64,000 nucleotides of DNA from Desulfobacteraceae bacterium (GTDB lineage: Bacteria; Desulfobacterota; DSM-4660; Desulfatiglandales; Desulfatiglandaceae), in assembly GCA_030613055.1 (NCBI GenBank), contig JAUWMR010000003.1, positions 62,001-126,000 on the forward strand, given 5' to 3'. Shown here piece by piece: positions 17,063-25,938 of the stretch. Numbering within the stretch: the stretch's first letter is position 1; the number at the start of each line of letters is the position of its first letter. Position numbers and translations under genes: made by a program. The notes beneath the pieces are model-generated. The model worked only from the letters and a program-made list of their open reading frames with translations, made no database searches and had not been told where the DNA came from.

Positions 17063-17596
17063 ATGTTTATATCTTTAATTCAAAAAAGGCGAAGCATCAG
17101 AAAGTTTGAGACAAAAGAGGTGGAAGCGGAGAAAATCGACAGGCTCATTGAGGCAGCGCTTCGCGCGCCTTCATCGATGGGAAGCAAGCCATGGGAGTTT
17201 ATCATTGTCTCGGATCGCGAGGTACTGGCAAAGCTTTCAATGGCAAAGCAACACGGAGCCTCATTCCTGAAAAATGCGCCCTTAGCCATTGTTGTCTGCG
17301 CGGACCCGGATAAAAGTCAGGTGTGGATTGAAGATGCATCCATTGCTTCGATTTTTATCCATTTGGCAGCGGAATCCATGGGACTTGGGAGCTGCTGGAT
17401 ACAGATCAGAAAGAGAATGCATGACAATACAACAACCTCCGAGGCGTATGTTTCACAACTTTTGAACATACCTGAAGGGAAAAGGGTGGAATCGATTATC
17501 GCCGTGGGCTATCCGGATGAGGGAAAACCCCCTCATAAGAAGGAATCATTACAGTATGAAAAGGTGCATCTGGGTTCATTCGGCAAGCCATACTAA
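17063..17596 (+). CDS. nitroreductase family protein
   Basis: 177 residues, a small member of the FMN-dependent nitroreductase family. The opening IQKRRSIRKFETKEV, LIEAALRAPSSMGSKPWEFI, and AAESMGLGSCWIQIR followed by GYPDEGKPPHKK are the standard landmarks for FMN and NAD(P)H binding. Such enzymes reduce nitro groups, quinones or flavins; the physiological substrate cannot be told. Starts at ATG after GAGGGA. It is a monocistronic gene. Confidence 0.85.
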   Translation: MFISLIQKRRSIRKFETKEVEAEKIDRLIEAALRAPSSMGSKPWEFIIVSDREVLAKLSMAKQHGASFLKNAPLAIVVCADPDKSQVWIEDASIASIFIHLAAESMGLGSCWIQIRKRMHDNTTTSEAYVSQLLNIPEGKRVESIIAVGYPDEGKPPHKKESLQYEKVHLGSFGKPY

Positions 17597-17948
17597 ACGC
17601 TAACGTTGCAAAAGCCGGACTTCCCCCAACCTCTGACCGCCGATCCCTGCCCTATATTGTTTCTTTTACACACAAACTTTTTCCATATTTTATAAAAAGT
17701 TTCCTTTATGCTGAGAATATATGGGATCACATCTGTGAATCCTGAATCGGGCTGAATTTTGGAAATATCTTATGAAAAAAATTGTGAAGTATGATAATCT
17801 GACTGATATGACTTATTGGATTTGTATGATTTTAAGCCTAAATGCATAAGAATTTACTTTAACTACATTTTATAAATATCTGAATAAAAAACAACCTCAC
17901 AGACATTATCTCAAAAGCTAATAAAAAAATAGCGAAAGGAGAAAAATC
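17597..17948. other. AT-rich intergenic stretch
   Basis: About 350 bp with no recognised gene. It opens with CTAACGTTGCAAAAGC, a word also present at 13154-13169 and partly at 16873, so it may be a repeat fragment. The remainder is AT-rich and presumably carries the promoter of the GAF gene. Confidence 0.45.
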
Positions 17949-18572
17949 ATGAAAAAATATCTCATAAATTATGAAACATTGCTTAAGGTTACGAAGGCAA
18001 TTTCTCATTCAAAGGATCCGGAAGAAGTTGCTCTGATTACGGTAGAAAGCATCAAAACAGCTTTGGATACCAAAGGATGTTCTTTGTTTCTGATCAATCG
18101 TAAAACCAATGAACTGGAGTTGGGCGCTTCATTCGGGTTGAGTGATGAGTATATAAATAAAGGCCCTTTAAGTGCATTGCACTCTATTGCCCAATCGCTG
18201 AAGGAGGGACCTGTGGCGATCTTTGATGTTATGGATGATCCGAGAATTCAATACCCGAAGGAAGCCAAAAAAGAAGGAATTGCATCCCTCCTGTCGGTGC
18301 CGATCGTGGTTGGTGGTAAATTAATAGGGGCTATGCGTGTCTATACTTCTGAACCCTGGGAATTCACGTTGGAAGATGTGAATTTTGCCCAGTCTCTGGC
18401 TCAAATAGCCGGAATGGCCATAAGTATGGCCAGGTATTCTAAAGGATTAAAAAGCAGCATTGATGTACTGAAAACAATGAGGGAAGTTCAGACCCATAGA
18501 ACTACAAGAAGGACCCATTATGAGGGAGTTCCCGTAAGTGTCCCTTCGGGCAAACTTGATAAAAAGGATTAA
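17949..18572 (+). CDS. GAF domain protein
   Basis: 207 residues with GGAG before the ATG. A single GAF domain spans about residues 15-165: LLKVTKAISHSKDPEEV, GCSLFLINRKTNELEL, AIFDVMDDPRIQYP, ASLLSVPIVVGGKLIGAMRVYT. GAF domains bind small ligands or cofactors. No output domain is attached, so it would act with a partner. It is clearly paralogous to the truncated GAF at 14597-14946, which lies beside a kinase-like gene, so a kinase partner is plausible. Confidence 0.75.
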   Translation: MKKYLINYETLLKVTKAISHSKDPEEVALITVESIKTALDTKGCSLFLINRKTNELELGASFGLSDEYINKGPLSALHSIAQSLKEGPVAIFDVMDDPRIQYPKEAKKEGIASLLSVPIVVGGKLIGAMRVYTSEPWEFTLEDVNFAQSLAQIAGMAISMARYSKGLKSSIDVLKTMREVQTHRTTRRTHYEGVPVSVPSGKLDKKD

Positions 18573-18802
18573 TTGTCTGGGTTGAAAAGGGGTTATTGAC
18601 CCAACGACGGGGCCCTGCCAATCTTTGAGACATAATTGACAATTGATAACAGGATATGAGAATTTCAAGGCATAATGTAATCAGCAGCGGCGGATGCCAT
18701 TGTTGAGATTATTTACATCTTACCAGAAAGAGAGAAACCGGCATAAGGATATGGGAACATAACGCGGAGCACTGGCTTTCACCAAATATAGGAGGGATTG
18801 CG

Positions 18803-19216
18803 ATGAGAGTTTTTAGAATTATACCCACCCTTTTTTATACCGTTGTCGTGTACAATATACTGGCCCTTTTGGGCGGTGATATTTTGAATGCAGGCATATG
18901 GAAAATAGGCCTTGTCTCCGGCGCCGAATGGAGTCTTTCGGTCAATGAACTGATTCTCACTCTTTCGGTCATATTCCTGTATATTGAAATATTCAAGTCC
19001 ACCAGAACCTCCACTTCCTCTATTATCGATCATGGCCTCTCTATGGGGTTGTTTATTATATGCCTGCTGGAATTTATCATGATTCCGAGTATGGGTAATT
19101 CCACGTTTTTTATTATAATGCTTATATGCCTTTTAGATGTAGTTGCTGGTTTTACCGTTACGATTTCAACAGCACGAAGGGATTTTGGCATTGGGGCGCA
19201 TGCCATGGATTCCTAA
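18803..19216 (+). CDS. four-helix membrane protein of unknown function
   Basis: 137 residues with AGGAGG before the ATG. Four hydrophobic segments are visible: LFYTVVVYNILALLGG, LILTLSVIFLYIEIF, LSMGLFIICLLEFIMI and FFIIMLICLLDVVAGFTVTIS. A conserved-looking loop, FKSTRTSTSSIIDHGLS, connects helices 2 and 3. I do not assign a family beyond a small integral membrane protein. It is followed by a hairpin at 19226-19249. Confidence 0.65.
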   Translation: MRVFRIIPTLFYTVVVYNILALLGGDILNAGIWKIGLVSGAEWSLSVNELILTLSVIFLYIEIFKSTRTSTSSIIDHGLSMGLFIICLLEFIMIPSMGNSTFFIIMLICLLDVVAGFTVTISTARRDFGIGAHAMDS

Positions 19217-19225
19217 TTAGTGCTC

Positions 19226-19249
19226 ATCCGAAAATAGATATTTTCGGAT
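19226..19249 (+). terminator. hairpin after the membrane protein gene
   Basis: ATCCGAAAATA, two bases GA, then TATTTTCGGAT: an 11-bp perfect stem directly after the stop codon. The loop is short and the T tract weak, so termination is likely but not certain. Confidence 0.5.
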
Positions 19250-19596
19250 TTATGCGATCAGCCGTCAGTTTTCAGCTATCAGTAAAAAATGTGTAACCCC
19301 TGCCAGTTAGACTGGGTGTCGATCGCTGAATTCTGACAGCTCCATTCTGGAATCTATTTTTGTGTCACAAACAAGGCCTTATTGTTGTAATCCTGTCATC
19401 CTGTTTAAACATACATAAGAGTAATATCATTAACCTCTTTTTGTTGGTCCCAGTGAAAGACGCGAATGATTGTCTCTCTATCCAATCGGAGCACTGCTAA
19501 ACGAAGCATTTTCACACTGTCAGTGATGTCTCAGTACAGTTTTTAATCCGGCCCATATTGCTTTTCAAATTTTTCCTTTTTTTTCAGTAAAAACGA

Positions 19597-19647
19597 TTGA
19601 CTTCAAATATATGCTGTGTTAAATTTATGAATGATAATTCATTCATA
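19597..19647 (+). promoter_or_regulatory. promoter and FadR-like operator of the fadNAE operon
   Basis: TTGACT at 19597-19602, a 17-bp spacer and TAAATT at 19620-19625 make a reasonable housekeeping promoter. Immediately after it, at 19626-19647, is a perfect 9-bp inverted repeat TATGAATGA, N4, TCATTCATA. Its centre agrees at 15 of 16 defined positions with the consensus I remember for Bacillus subtilis FadR (TetR family), TGAATGANTANTCATTCA. The site covers the expected transcription start, the position for a repressor. The rest of the 19217-19763 gap shows no gene. Confidence 0.7.
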
Positions 19648-19763
19648 GGTATTTAATATTTATAATTTCAATATGTTATCCAAAATAATATTGAGGGGCA
19701 AAAAGGGTATCAGGCAATCTGAAAAACGGTGGCAATTACATGATTTGTAAGGAGGTCGGTTTT

Positions 19764-22196
19764 ATGGAGAAAAAAATAAAAAGGGCCGGTGTTATCGGGG
19801 CAGGAGTGATGGGTGCCACCATCGCTGCCCAGTTGGCCAATGTGGGTATCGAGACAGTTTTATTAGATATTGTACTACCTAAACTGACTGATGATGACAA
19901 GAAAAAGGGACTTACCGAGGAAAGCAAGGCCTTCAGGAATAAACTCGCACAAAATGGAGTGGGCATAGCGCTCAAGTCAAAACCGGCGTCATTTTATCTG
20001 CCTGAAAACGCAAAGCTAATCACAATAGGAAACCTGGAAGACAATTTGGAGTGGTTGAGCGATGTAGATTTGATCATCGAAGTGGTTATTGAACTAATTA
20101 AAATCAAAAAAATCGTTTTTGAAAAGATTGAAACGGTCCTGACGCCCGGAACCATCGTTACGTCCAATACCTCGGGTATCTCCGCGGCCGCCATGTGCGA
20201 AGGGCGGTCAGAGGAATTTCGAAAACATTTTGCCATCACACATTTTTTCAATCCCCCGAGATACATGAAACTTTTAGAGATCGTTCCCGGACCGGATACA
20301 CTTCCCGAAGTTATTGAGCTCTTAGGCGAAACGTGTGAGAAAATCGTGGGCAAAGGCGTTGTTTATGCCAAGGATACCCCAAACTTTGTGGCCAACCGGA
20401 TCGGGGTTTACAGCATGCTTTATGTGATGGAAGCCATGAGGGATCTGGGGCTGACAGTTGAAGCCACAGACAAACTGACCGGCCCCGTCATAGGCCACCC
20501 CAAAAGCGCCTCATTCAGGACAGCGGACCTTGTGGGTCTGGATACCCTGATTCATGTGTCCGATAATGTGTATGACGGTGCGCCTGATGATGAAAAACGA
20601 GATATGTTCAAGGCCCCTGATTTTGTCAAGCAAATGATCGAGAAAAATCTCTTAGGCGAAAAGACCAAGCAGGGGTTTTACAAGAAGAGCAAGGACAGTG
20701 AAGGCAAAAAGGTGATCCTTTCATTAGATTACAAGACCTTAGAATACACGCCACAGGAGAAGGTGAAATTTGCCTCATTGGAGGCGGCAAAGAATGCGTC
20801 AGGTTCCGGTGAAAAACTAAAAACTCTTTATTATGCCGATGACCCGGCAGGACAATTTACCTTCCGTACCCTGACCGAAACCCTCATTTACTCGGCCAAC
20901 CGGATCCCTGAAATCGTTGATGACATTGTCAACATAGACAATGCCATGAAATGGGGCTTTGGCTGGAAATTGGGTCCATTCGAGACCTGGGATGCCGTTG
21001 GCGCAGGTAAATCCGTTGCTAAGATGAAAGAAGGAGGTTACCAGATCCCGGCCTGGGTACAGGAGATGTTAGACAGTGGAAAGGAATCCTTTTACAAGAA
21101 AGAGGCCGGAGCGTTTTTCTACTTTGACCCTGCTTCTAAGGATTACAAGGAAGTCCCTGTCAAGCCCGGGATTATTCTCCTGCCCTCCCTCAAGGACAGG
21201 GAAAAGACGGTTGCTGAAAACACCGGCGCTTCTCTCATAGACATCGGAGATGGTGTGGCCTGTCTGGAATTTCATACCAAGATGAATGCCATAGGCGACG
21301 ATATCATCAGTATGGTCAACCAGAGTGCCGATATCGTCAGCAGGGATTTTAAAGGCCTTGTAGTTGCCAATCACGGGACGAACTTCTCTGCCGGTGCCAA
21401 CCTGCCGCTAGTCCTTTTTACTGCACAGGAAGAGGAATGGGATGATCTGGAATGGGTGATCAAGACCTTCCAGGATTCGTTAATGAGGCTGAAATATCTG
21501 GATAAACCCATTGTAACCGCCCCTGCAGGGATGGCCTTGGGCGGTGGGTGTGAAATCTGCTTAGCCTCGGACCGGGTAAGATACGCGGCCGAGACCTATA
21601 TGGGTCTTGTGGAAGCAGGCGTTGGTCTGGTTCCTGCCGGAGGCGGAACCAAGGAGTTGTTTCTAAGAAATACTGATCACCTGTTTGAGGTTCAAAAAGG
21701 CGGGCTTTATCCTAAACAGATCGAATTCATGCCCTTTGTGGCCCGGGCATTTGAGTCCATTGCCATGGCCAAGGTTGCAACATCCGGTCCTGAAGCGGTC
21801 AAGTTTGGCTATCTTAAGGCAACGGACAAGATGACGGTCAATCGGGATTACCAGATCCAGGATGCCAAAAACACAGTGCTGGCAATGAACTTAGAGGGGT
21901 ACACGCCTCCCCGTACCAGGAATGATATCCGCGTGCCCGGTGGAAACACCTTTGCCATGATCAAACTGGGTCTGTGGTCAATGCATGAGCAGAACTTTAT
22001 TACCGATCATGATGTGACCGTCTCCACCAAGATAGGGTATATCCTTTGCGGCGGGAATGTTATTGAAAACACCGTTGTGAGCGAGCAGTATCTTCTGGAT
22101 CTTGAACGGGAGGCGTTTTTGAGCCTGTGCGGTGATCCTAATACACAGGCCAGGATCCAGCATATGCTGACAACAGGTAAACCACTGAGAAATTAA
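19764..22196 (+). CDS. fadN: 3-hydroxyacyl-CoA dehydrogenase/enoyl-CoA hydratase (FadN type)
   Basis: 810 residues from the ATG at 19764, which follows AAGGAGG; an in-frame ATG at 19740 has no such site. The N-terminal dehydrogenase half opens RAGVIGAGVMGATIAAQ (NAD-binding) and has HFFNPPRYMKLLEIV. The C-terminal crotonase half includes GTNFSAGANLPL and GMALGGGCEICLASDR followed by GLVEAGVGLVPAGGGTKE. This order, dehydrogenase first, is that of FadN rather than E. coli FadB. It performs the hydration and second oxidation steps of beta-oxidation and is followed by a thiolase and an acyl-CoA dehydrogenase as in Bacillus. Confidence 0.9.
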   Translation: MEKKIKRAGVIGAGVMGATIAAQLANVGIETVLLDIVLPKLTDDDKKKGLTEESKAFRNKLAQNGVGIALKSKPASFYLPENAKLITIGNLEDNLEWLSDVDLIIEVVIELIKIKKIVFEKIETVLTPGTIVTSNTSGISAAAMCEGRSEEFRKHFAITHFFNPPRYMKLLEIVPGPDTLPEVIELLGETCEKIVGKGVVYAKDTPNFVANRIGVYSMLYVMEAMRDLGLTVEATDKLTGPVIGHPKSASFRTADLVGLDTLIHVSDNVYDGAPDDEKRDMFKAPDFVKQMIEKNLLGEKTKQGFYKKSKDSEGKKVILSLDYKTLEYTPQEKVKFASLEAAKNASGSGEKLKTLYYADDPAGQFTFRTLTETLIYSANRIPEIVDDIVNIDNAMKWGFGWKLGPFETWDAVGAGKSVAKMKEGGYQIPAWVQEMLDSGKESFYKKEAGAFFYFDPASKDYKEVPVKPGIILLPSLKDREKTVAENTGASLIDIGDGVACLEFHTKMNAIGDDIISMVNQSADIVSRDFKGLVVANHGTNFSAGANLPLVLFTAQEEEWDDLEWVIKTFQDSLMRLKYLDKPIVTAPAGMALGGGCEICLASDRVRYAAETYMGLVEAGVGLVPAGGGTKELFLRNTDHLFEVQKGGLYPKQIEFMPFVARAFESIAMAKVATSGPEAVKFGYLKATDKMTVNRDYQIQDAKNTVLAMNLEGYTPPRTRNDIRVPGGNTFAMIKLGLWSMHEQNFITDHDVTVSTKIGYILCGGNVIENTVVSEQYLLDLEREAFLSLCGDPNTQARIQHMLTTGKPLRN

Positions 22197-22204
22197 CAAA
22201 AATC

Positions 22205-22260
22205 GGTTGAGTGGTCAATTGGTTAAGTAGTTAAATGGTATGAACTTCAACCACTCAACC
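22205..22260. repeat. inverted repeat between fadN and fadA
   Basis: GGTTGAGTGG at 22205-22214 pairs with CCACTCAACC at 22251-22260. It may fold in the transcript and adjust expression between the two genes, or be a small repeat. There is no T tract. Confidence 0.5.
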
Positions 22261-22290
22261 ATTTGACTAAGCCTGGAGGAGGAAAATATT

Positions 22291-23475
22291 ATGAAAGAAG
22301 CCGTGATTGTTGCTGCCTGTAGAACGGCAGTGGGAAGGGCCCCTCGCGGAATACTGAAGGATACACGGCCGGAGCATATGGGATGCACTGTATTGGGTGA
22401 TCTGCTGAAACGGGCAGGGGATCTGGATCCCATGGTCATTGACGATGTGATTATCGGGTGCACCTTTCCCGAGGCCACACAGGGACTCAACTTGGGTCGT
22501 GTCCTGGTTATGTCCATGGGATGGCCGGATCGTATTCCAGGGATGACGGTTAACAGATTCTGCTCGTCGGGCCTCCAGGCCATCGTAATTGGCGCTGAGA
22601 AAATCATGTGTGGGTTCGCAGATGTGGTTATTGCCGGTGGCGTGGAAAGCATGAGCCAGATACCCATGGGCGGGAGCATGATGTACCCCAACCCTGCGCT
22701 TGTGGATATGAGGCCGGGTGCTTTTACCGGGATGGGGCTTACTGCCGAAAACGTGGCCGAGCGGTATAACATAGGCCGTGAAGAGCAGGATGAATTCGGC
22801 GCAAAAAGCCAGCAGAAGGCTGAGGCGGCCATTAAGGCGGGCCGGTTCAAGAGCCAGATTGTTCCACTTACCGTTAAAAGACAGAAACAGTTGCCAAACG
22901 GGCATTTCGAATTTGAAGAGTTCGTCTTTGATACGGATGAAGGGATGAGGCCAGGAACGACAAAGGAAGGTATTTCCAAGATTCGACCGGCCTTTAAACC
23001 GGATGGAACCGTGACCGCAGGCAATTCATCCCAGACGAGTGATGCGGCTGCCGGTGTGGTACTCATGTCAAAGGAAAAGGCAAAAGAACTGGGCCTGAAA
23101 CCCATGGCCACATTCAGATTCCACGTAGCGGAAGGATGTCCCCCGGAATACATGGGCGTGGGACCATCGGTCGCCATTCCCAAGGTGATGAAGATCTCCG
23201 GTATGAGCCTTGAGCAGATGGAATTGATCGAGCTGAACGAGGCATTTGCGGCCCAGGCTATCTACTGTATTAAAGAACTGGGCATCAACGAAGAAATAAC
23301 AAACGTTAACGGCGGGGCCGTTGCATTGGGGCATCCTCTGGGTTGTACGGGTGCGAAATTAACTACACAGCTCATCTATGAGATGCAGGAAAGAAAGCTC
23401 CGCTGGGGACTGGTCTCCATGTGCATCGGCTTTGGGATGGGCGCTGCAGCGATTTTTGAGATTGAGAAATATTAA
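22291..23475 (+). CDS. fadA: acetyl-CoA acyltransferase (beta-ketothiolase)
   Basis: 394 residues, typical thiolase length, with GGAGGAGG before the ATG. The acyl-accepting cysteine is in [11 protein letters not shown]; the NEAFA motif reads [13 protein letters not shown]; the catalytic histidine is in [15 protein letters not shown] and the second cysteine in [15 protein letters not shown]. It cleaves 3-ketoacyl-CoA with CoA to give acetyl-CoA. It lies between fadN and the acyl-CoA dehydrogenase gene in one operon. Confidence 0.93.
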   Translation: MKEAVIVAACRTAVGRAPRGILKDTRPEHMGCTVLGDLLKRAGDLDPMVIDDVIIGCTFPEATQGLNLGRVLVMSMGWPDRIPGMTVNRFCSSGLQAIVIGAEKIMCGFADVVIAGGVESMSQIPMGGSMMYPNPALVDMRPGAFTGMGLTAENVAERYNIGREEQDEFGAKSQQKAEAAIKAGRFKSQIVPLTVKRQKQLPNGHFEFEEFVFDTDEGMRPGTTKEGISKIRPAFKPDGTVTAGNSSQTSDAAAGVVLMSKEKAKELGLKPMATFRFHVAEGCPPEYMGVGPSVAIPKVMKISGMSLEQMELIELNEAFAAQAIYCIKELGINEEITNVNGGAVALGHPLGCTGAKLTTQLIYEMQERKLRWGLVSMCIGFGMGAAAIFEIEKY

Positions 23476-23577
23476 TAGATTGATGATTGACTATAGGCGA
23501 TTGGCGATTGAATGTTGGTTAATTTGAAGTGGAAACACTGTCAATCTAAAATCGAAAATTGAAAAAGGAGTGATAAA

Positions 23578-25362
23578 ATGGCTGACAGGAAAATTTTTAC
23601 CGGGGGAGAGTTTTTGATTACAGACGTGGCCCCTGATGACGTATTTACGCCCGAGGATTTTACGGATGAACACAAGATGATCTATGAAACCGCTAAGGAT
23701 TTTATAGCCAAAGAGGTTATGCCCAATGTTGACAAGCTTGAGGAAAAAAATCCCGAATTGATGCTTGAGCTTCTTGGAAAAGCAGGGGAGTTAGGGCTCC
23801 TGGGCACGGATATTCCCGAGGAATACGGCGGATTGGGACTGGACAAGGTCAGCACCACGGTTGTGGGAGAGGCAGTGGGAGATTCAGGCCCCTTTGCTGT
23901 AGTTCATGGTGCACACACAGGGATCGGAACCCTGCCTATCGTATATTTTGGAAACGATGAACAGAAAAAGAAATACCTGCCTAAACTGGCGTCCGGAGAG
24001 TGGTGCGCGGCCTACTGCCTGACAGAGGCAGGCGCCGGTACCGATGCCTTGAATGCCAGGACAAAAGCGGTACTTTCCGACGACGGAAAGTACTACATTC
24101 TGAACGGCGAGAAGATGTTTATCACCAATGCCGGTTGGGCAAGCAGCTTCATTGTCTATGCCAAGGTAGACGGCGAGCAGTTTACCGGTTTTATTGTGGA
24201 AAAGGATTATCCCGGCGTTTCTACAGGAGCCGAGGAGAAGAAGTTGGGAGTGCACGGGTCTTCCACCCGGCCGCTCATCTTAGAAGATGCAAAGGTGCCG
24301 GTTGAAAATGTCATGTATGAAATCGGCAAGGGCCATAAGATAGCCTTTAACATTTTAAATATTGGCCGGTGGAAATTAGGTGCCATGACAATGGGTACCT
24401 GCAAGACCTGCGTGACAGGGGCCGTAAAATATGCAAATGGCCGGACCCAGTTCAATGTACCAATCAGTTCCTTTGGCATGATCAAGACCAAGCTGGCAGA
24501 CATGGCTGTCCGCACCTACATGAGCGAGAGCATGATGTACCGGCAGGCCGGCATGTTTGATGATAAGCTGAGCACCTTAGACGAAGAGGCCAAAAAGAGC
24601 GGCGCTGAAACGGCCAAGGCTATTGAGGAATACGCTGCTGAGTGCTCCATTACAAAGGTATACGGCTCAGAAACACTTGATTTTTGTGCTGATGAATATG
24701 TTCAGACCTTAGGCGGATACGGGTTTTGTGCCGAGTATCCGGCCGAAAGATATTACAGGGATTCCCGTATCAATAAAATCTGGGAAGGAACCAATGAGAT
24801 CAACAGGATGCTCGTGCCCGGCACCATGATGAAAAGGGCCATGCAGGGCCGGTTGAACCTGTTGCAGGCGGCCCAGGGCATTGCCGGGGAGCTCATGACC
24901 TATTCGCCTCTTTCAGTGCAGTTGCCTGATACACCTCTTGCGCTGCAGGAGCACATGGTCAAGATGAGCAAGAAATTAGCGCTCATGGTAGCTGGTGTGG
25001 CTGCCCAAAAATTTGGGGCCAAATTGGACAGAGAACAGGAGGTCCTGGCTAAGATTGCAGATATCGTGATCGAGATTTTTGCAATGGAGAGCGGCCTTTT
25101 AAGAGCACTGAAAATTATTGATAAGCAGGGAGAAGACAAGGCAGAGTATCAGATTGCGGCGGTCAAGGTCTATGTGGATGAGATGATTCCTAAGATCGAG
25201 ACCTGGGCCAAACAGGCCATCGCCTATGTGGAAGCAGGAGATACTCTAAGGACGCAGTTGGCCGGTGTGAAAAAGCTGGCCCGGTACCAGCCCATTGACG
25301 CTATAAGCCTGAAGAGACAAATTGCCGACCGGGTGATTGAGCTGGAATCCTATCCCTTCTAA
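23578..25362 (+). CDS. fadE: acyl-CoA dehydrogenase, 594 residues (Bacillus FadE type)
   Basis: 594 residues with AAAGGAGT before the ATG. The dehydrogenase core has CAAYCLTEAGAGTDALNA and FITNAGWASSFIVYAKV, then TLGGYGFCAEYPAERYYRDSRI and IWEGTNEINRM, the catalytic-base region. The C-terminal extension of about 180 residues separates this class from short-chain enzymes of about 380. It makes the trans-2 double bond in acyl-CoA and passes electrons to ETF. Third gene of the fadN-fadA-fadE set; a terminator follows. Confidence 0.9.
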   Translation: MADRKIFTGGEFLITDVAPDDVFTPEDFTDEHKMIYETAKDFIAKEVMPNVDKLEEKNPELMLELLGKAGELGLLGTDIPEEYGGLGLDKVSTTVVGEAVGDSGPFAVVHGAHTGIGTLPIVYFGNDEQKKKYLPKLASGEWCAAYCLTEAGAGTDALNARTKAVLSDDGKYYILNGEKMFITNAGWASSFIVYAKVDGEQFTGFIVEKDYPGVSTGAEEKKLGVHGSSTRPLILEDAKVPVENVMYEIGKGHKIAFNILNIGRWKLGAMTMGTCKTCVTGAVKYANGRTQFNVPISSFGMIKTKLADMAVRTYMSESMMYRQAGMFDDKLSTLDEEAKKSGAETAKAIEEYAAECSITKVYGSETLDFCADEYVQTLGGYGFCAEYPAERYYRDSRINKIWEGTNEINRMLVPGTMMKRAMQGRLNLLQAAQGIAGELMTYSPLSVQLPDTPLALQEHMVKMSKKLALMVAGVAAQKFGAKLDREQEVLAKIADIVIEIFAMESGLLRALKIIDKQGEDKAEYQIAAVKVYVDEMIPKIETWAKQAIAYVEAGDTLRTQLAGVKKLARYQPIDAISLKRQIADRVIELESYPF

Positions 25363-25386
25363 TCCTGAACATATTAGTGTATTGTC

Positions 25387-25420
25387 AAAGAGGGTTTGCC
25401 TGTGCAGACCCTCTTTTTTG
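25387..25420 (+). terminator. terminator of the fad operon
   Basis: AAAGAGGGT, a 10-nt loop, ACCCTCTTTTTT: a G/C-containing stem directly followed by T residues, 25 bp after the fadE stop codon. Confidence 0.85.
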
Positions 25421-25495
25421 ATTGTATATTCCAAGCAAATATAATCACGGAAACGGCTAAAGAGGTAGCATCCCAATAGATCGGGGCAATCACAA

Positions 25496-25521
25496 ATGGA
25501 TTCCCGCGTAGGCGGGAATCC
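25496..25521. repeat. repeat hairpin upstream of the GIY-YIG gene
   Basis: ATTCCCGCGTAGGCGGGAAT, identical in its core to 3224-3243. It touches the 5' end of the GIY-YIG gene and the longest open frame would even begin inside it. Confidence 0.75.
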
Positions 25522-25534
25522 AGAATATTATGAA

Positions 25535-25828
25535 ATGACTAAACAGTTTTATGTGTATATACTGGCGAGCAAGCGTAACGGGACATTATACATAGGGGTT
25601 ACATCAAATCTCGTACAGAGGGTGTGGCACCATAGAAACAAAATAGTCGAAGGTTTTACCAAAAAGTATAATGTAAAGAGGCTTGTGTATTACGAAGCGT
25701 ATGCCTATGCAGAAAATGCCATCAACAGAGAAAAGCAAATGAAGAAATGGCGAAGATCGTGGAAGATACGATTGATAGAAGGAAAAAATCCCAGTTGGCG
25801 GGATCTGTATGATGATATCAAAATTTGA
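25535..25828 (+). CDS. GIY-YIG endonuclease-domain protein (small, YhbQ/UPF0213-like)
   Basis: 97 residues starting MTKQFYVYILASKRNG. The domain is complete: YVYILAS (GIY equivalent), LYIGVTSNL (YIG), the arginine in QRVWHHR, and a glutamate in ENAINREKQMKKWRR, followed by IRLIEGKNPSWRDLYDDI. This family of single-domain nucleases has no settled function. No Shine-Dalgarno sequence is obvious. The gene is enclosed on both sides by copies of the GGATTCCCGC palindrome, an arrangement reminiscent of REP sequences flanking RAYT transposase genes; mobility is an inference. Confidence 0.85.
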   Translation: MTKQFYVYILASKRNGTLYIGVTSNLVQRVWHHRNKIVEGFTKKYNVKRLVYYEAYAYAENAINREKQMKKWRRSWKIRLIEGKNPSWRDLYDDIKI

Positions 25829-25831
25829 ACT

Positions 25832-25876
25832 GGATTCCCGCTCCCCGTATGCTTGGGGAGAGGCTTCGCGGGAACC
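25832..25876. repeat. repeat hairpin downstream of the GIY-YIG gene
   Basis: TGGATTCCCGCTCCCCGTAT, then CTTGGGGAGAGGCTTCGCGGGAACCC (given here in parts): nested GGATTCCCGC and GCGGGAACCC ends with an inner CTCCCC/GGGGAG stem. Same family as the element on the other side of the gene. Confidence 0.7.
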
Positions 25877-25938
25877 CACAAAGTATGGAAATTTAACGTT
25901 CTGACAATTAAAAACATCTTAAATGTTATGGTATTTCA

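Noticed and set aside
22205-22260. fadN-fadA intergenic inverted repeat as a terminator
   Set aside because: No T tract follows and the gene order implies read-through.
22215-23183. 322-codon open frame antisense to the fadA thiolase
   Set aside because: Low-complexity serine/proline-rich translation; the plus-strand thiolase is certain.
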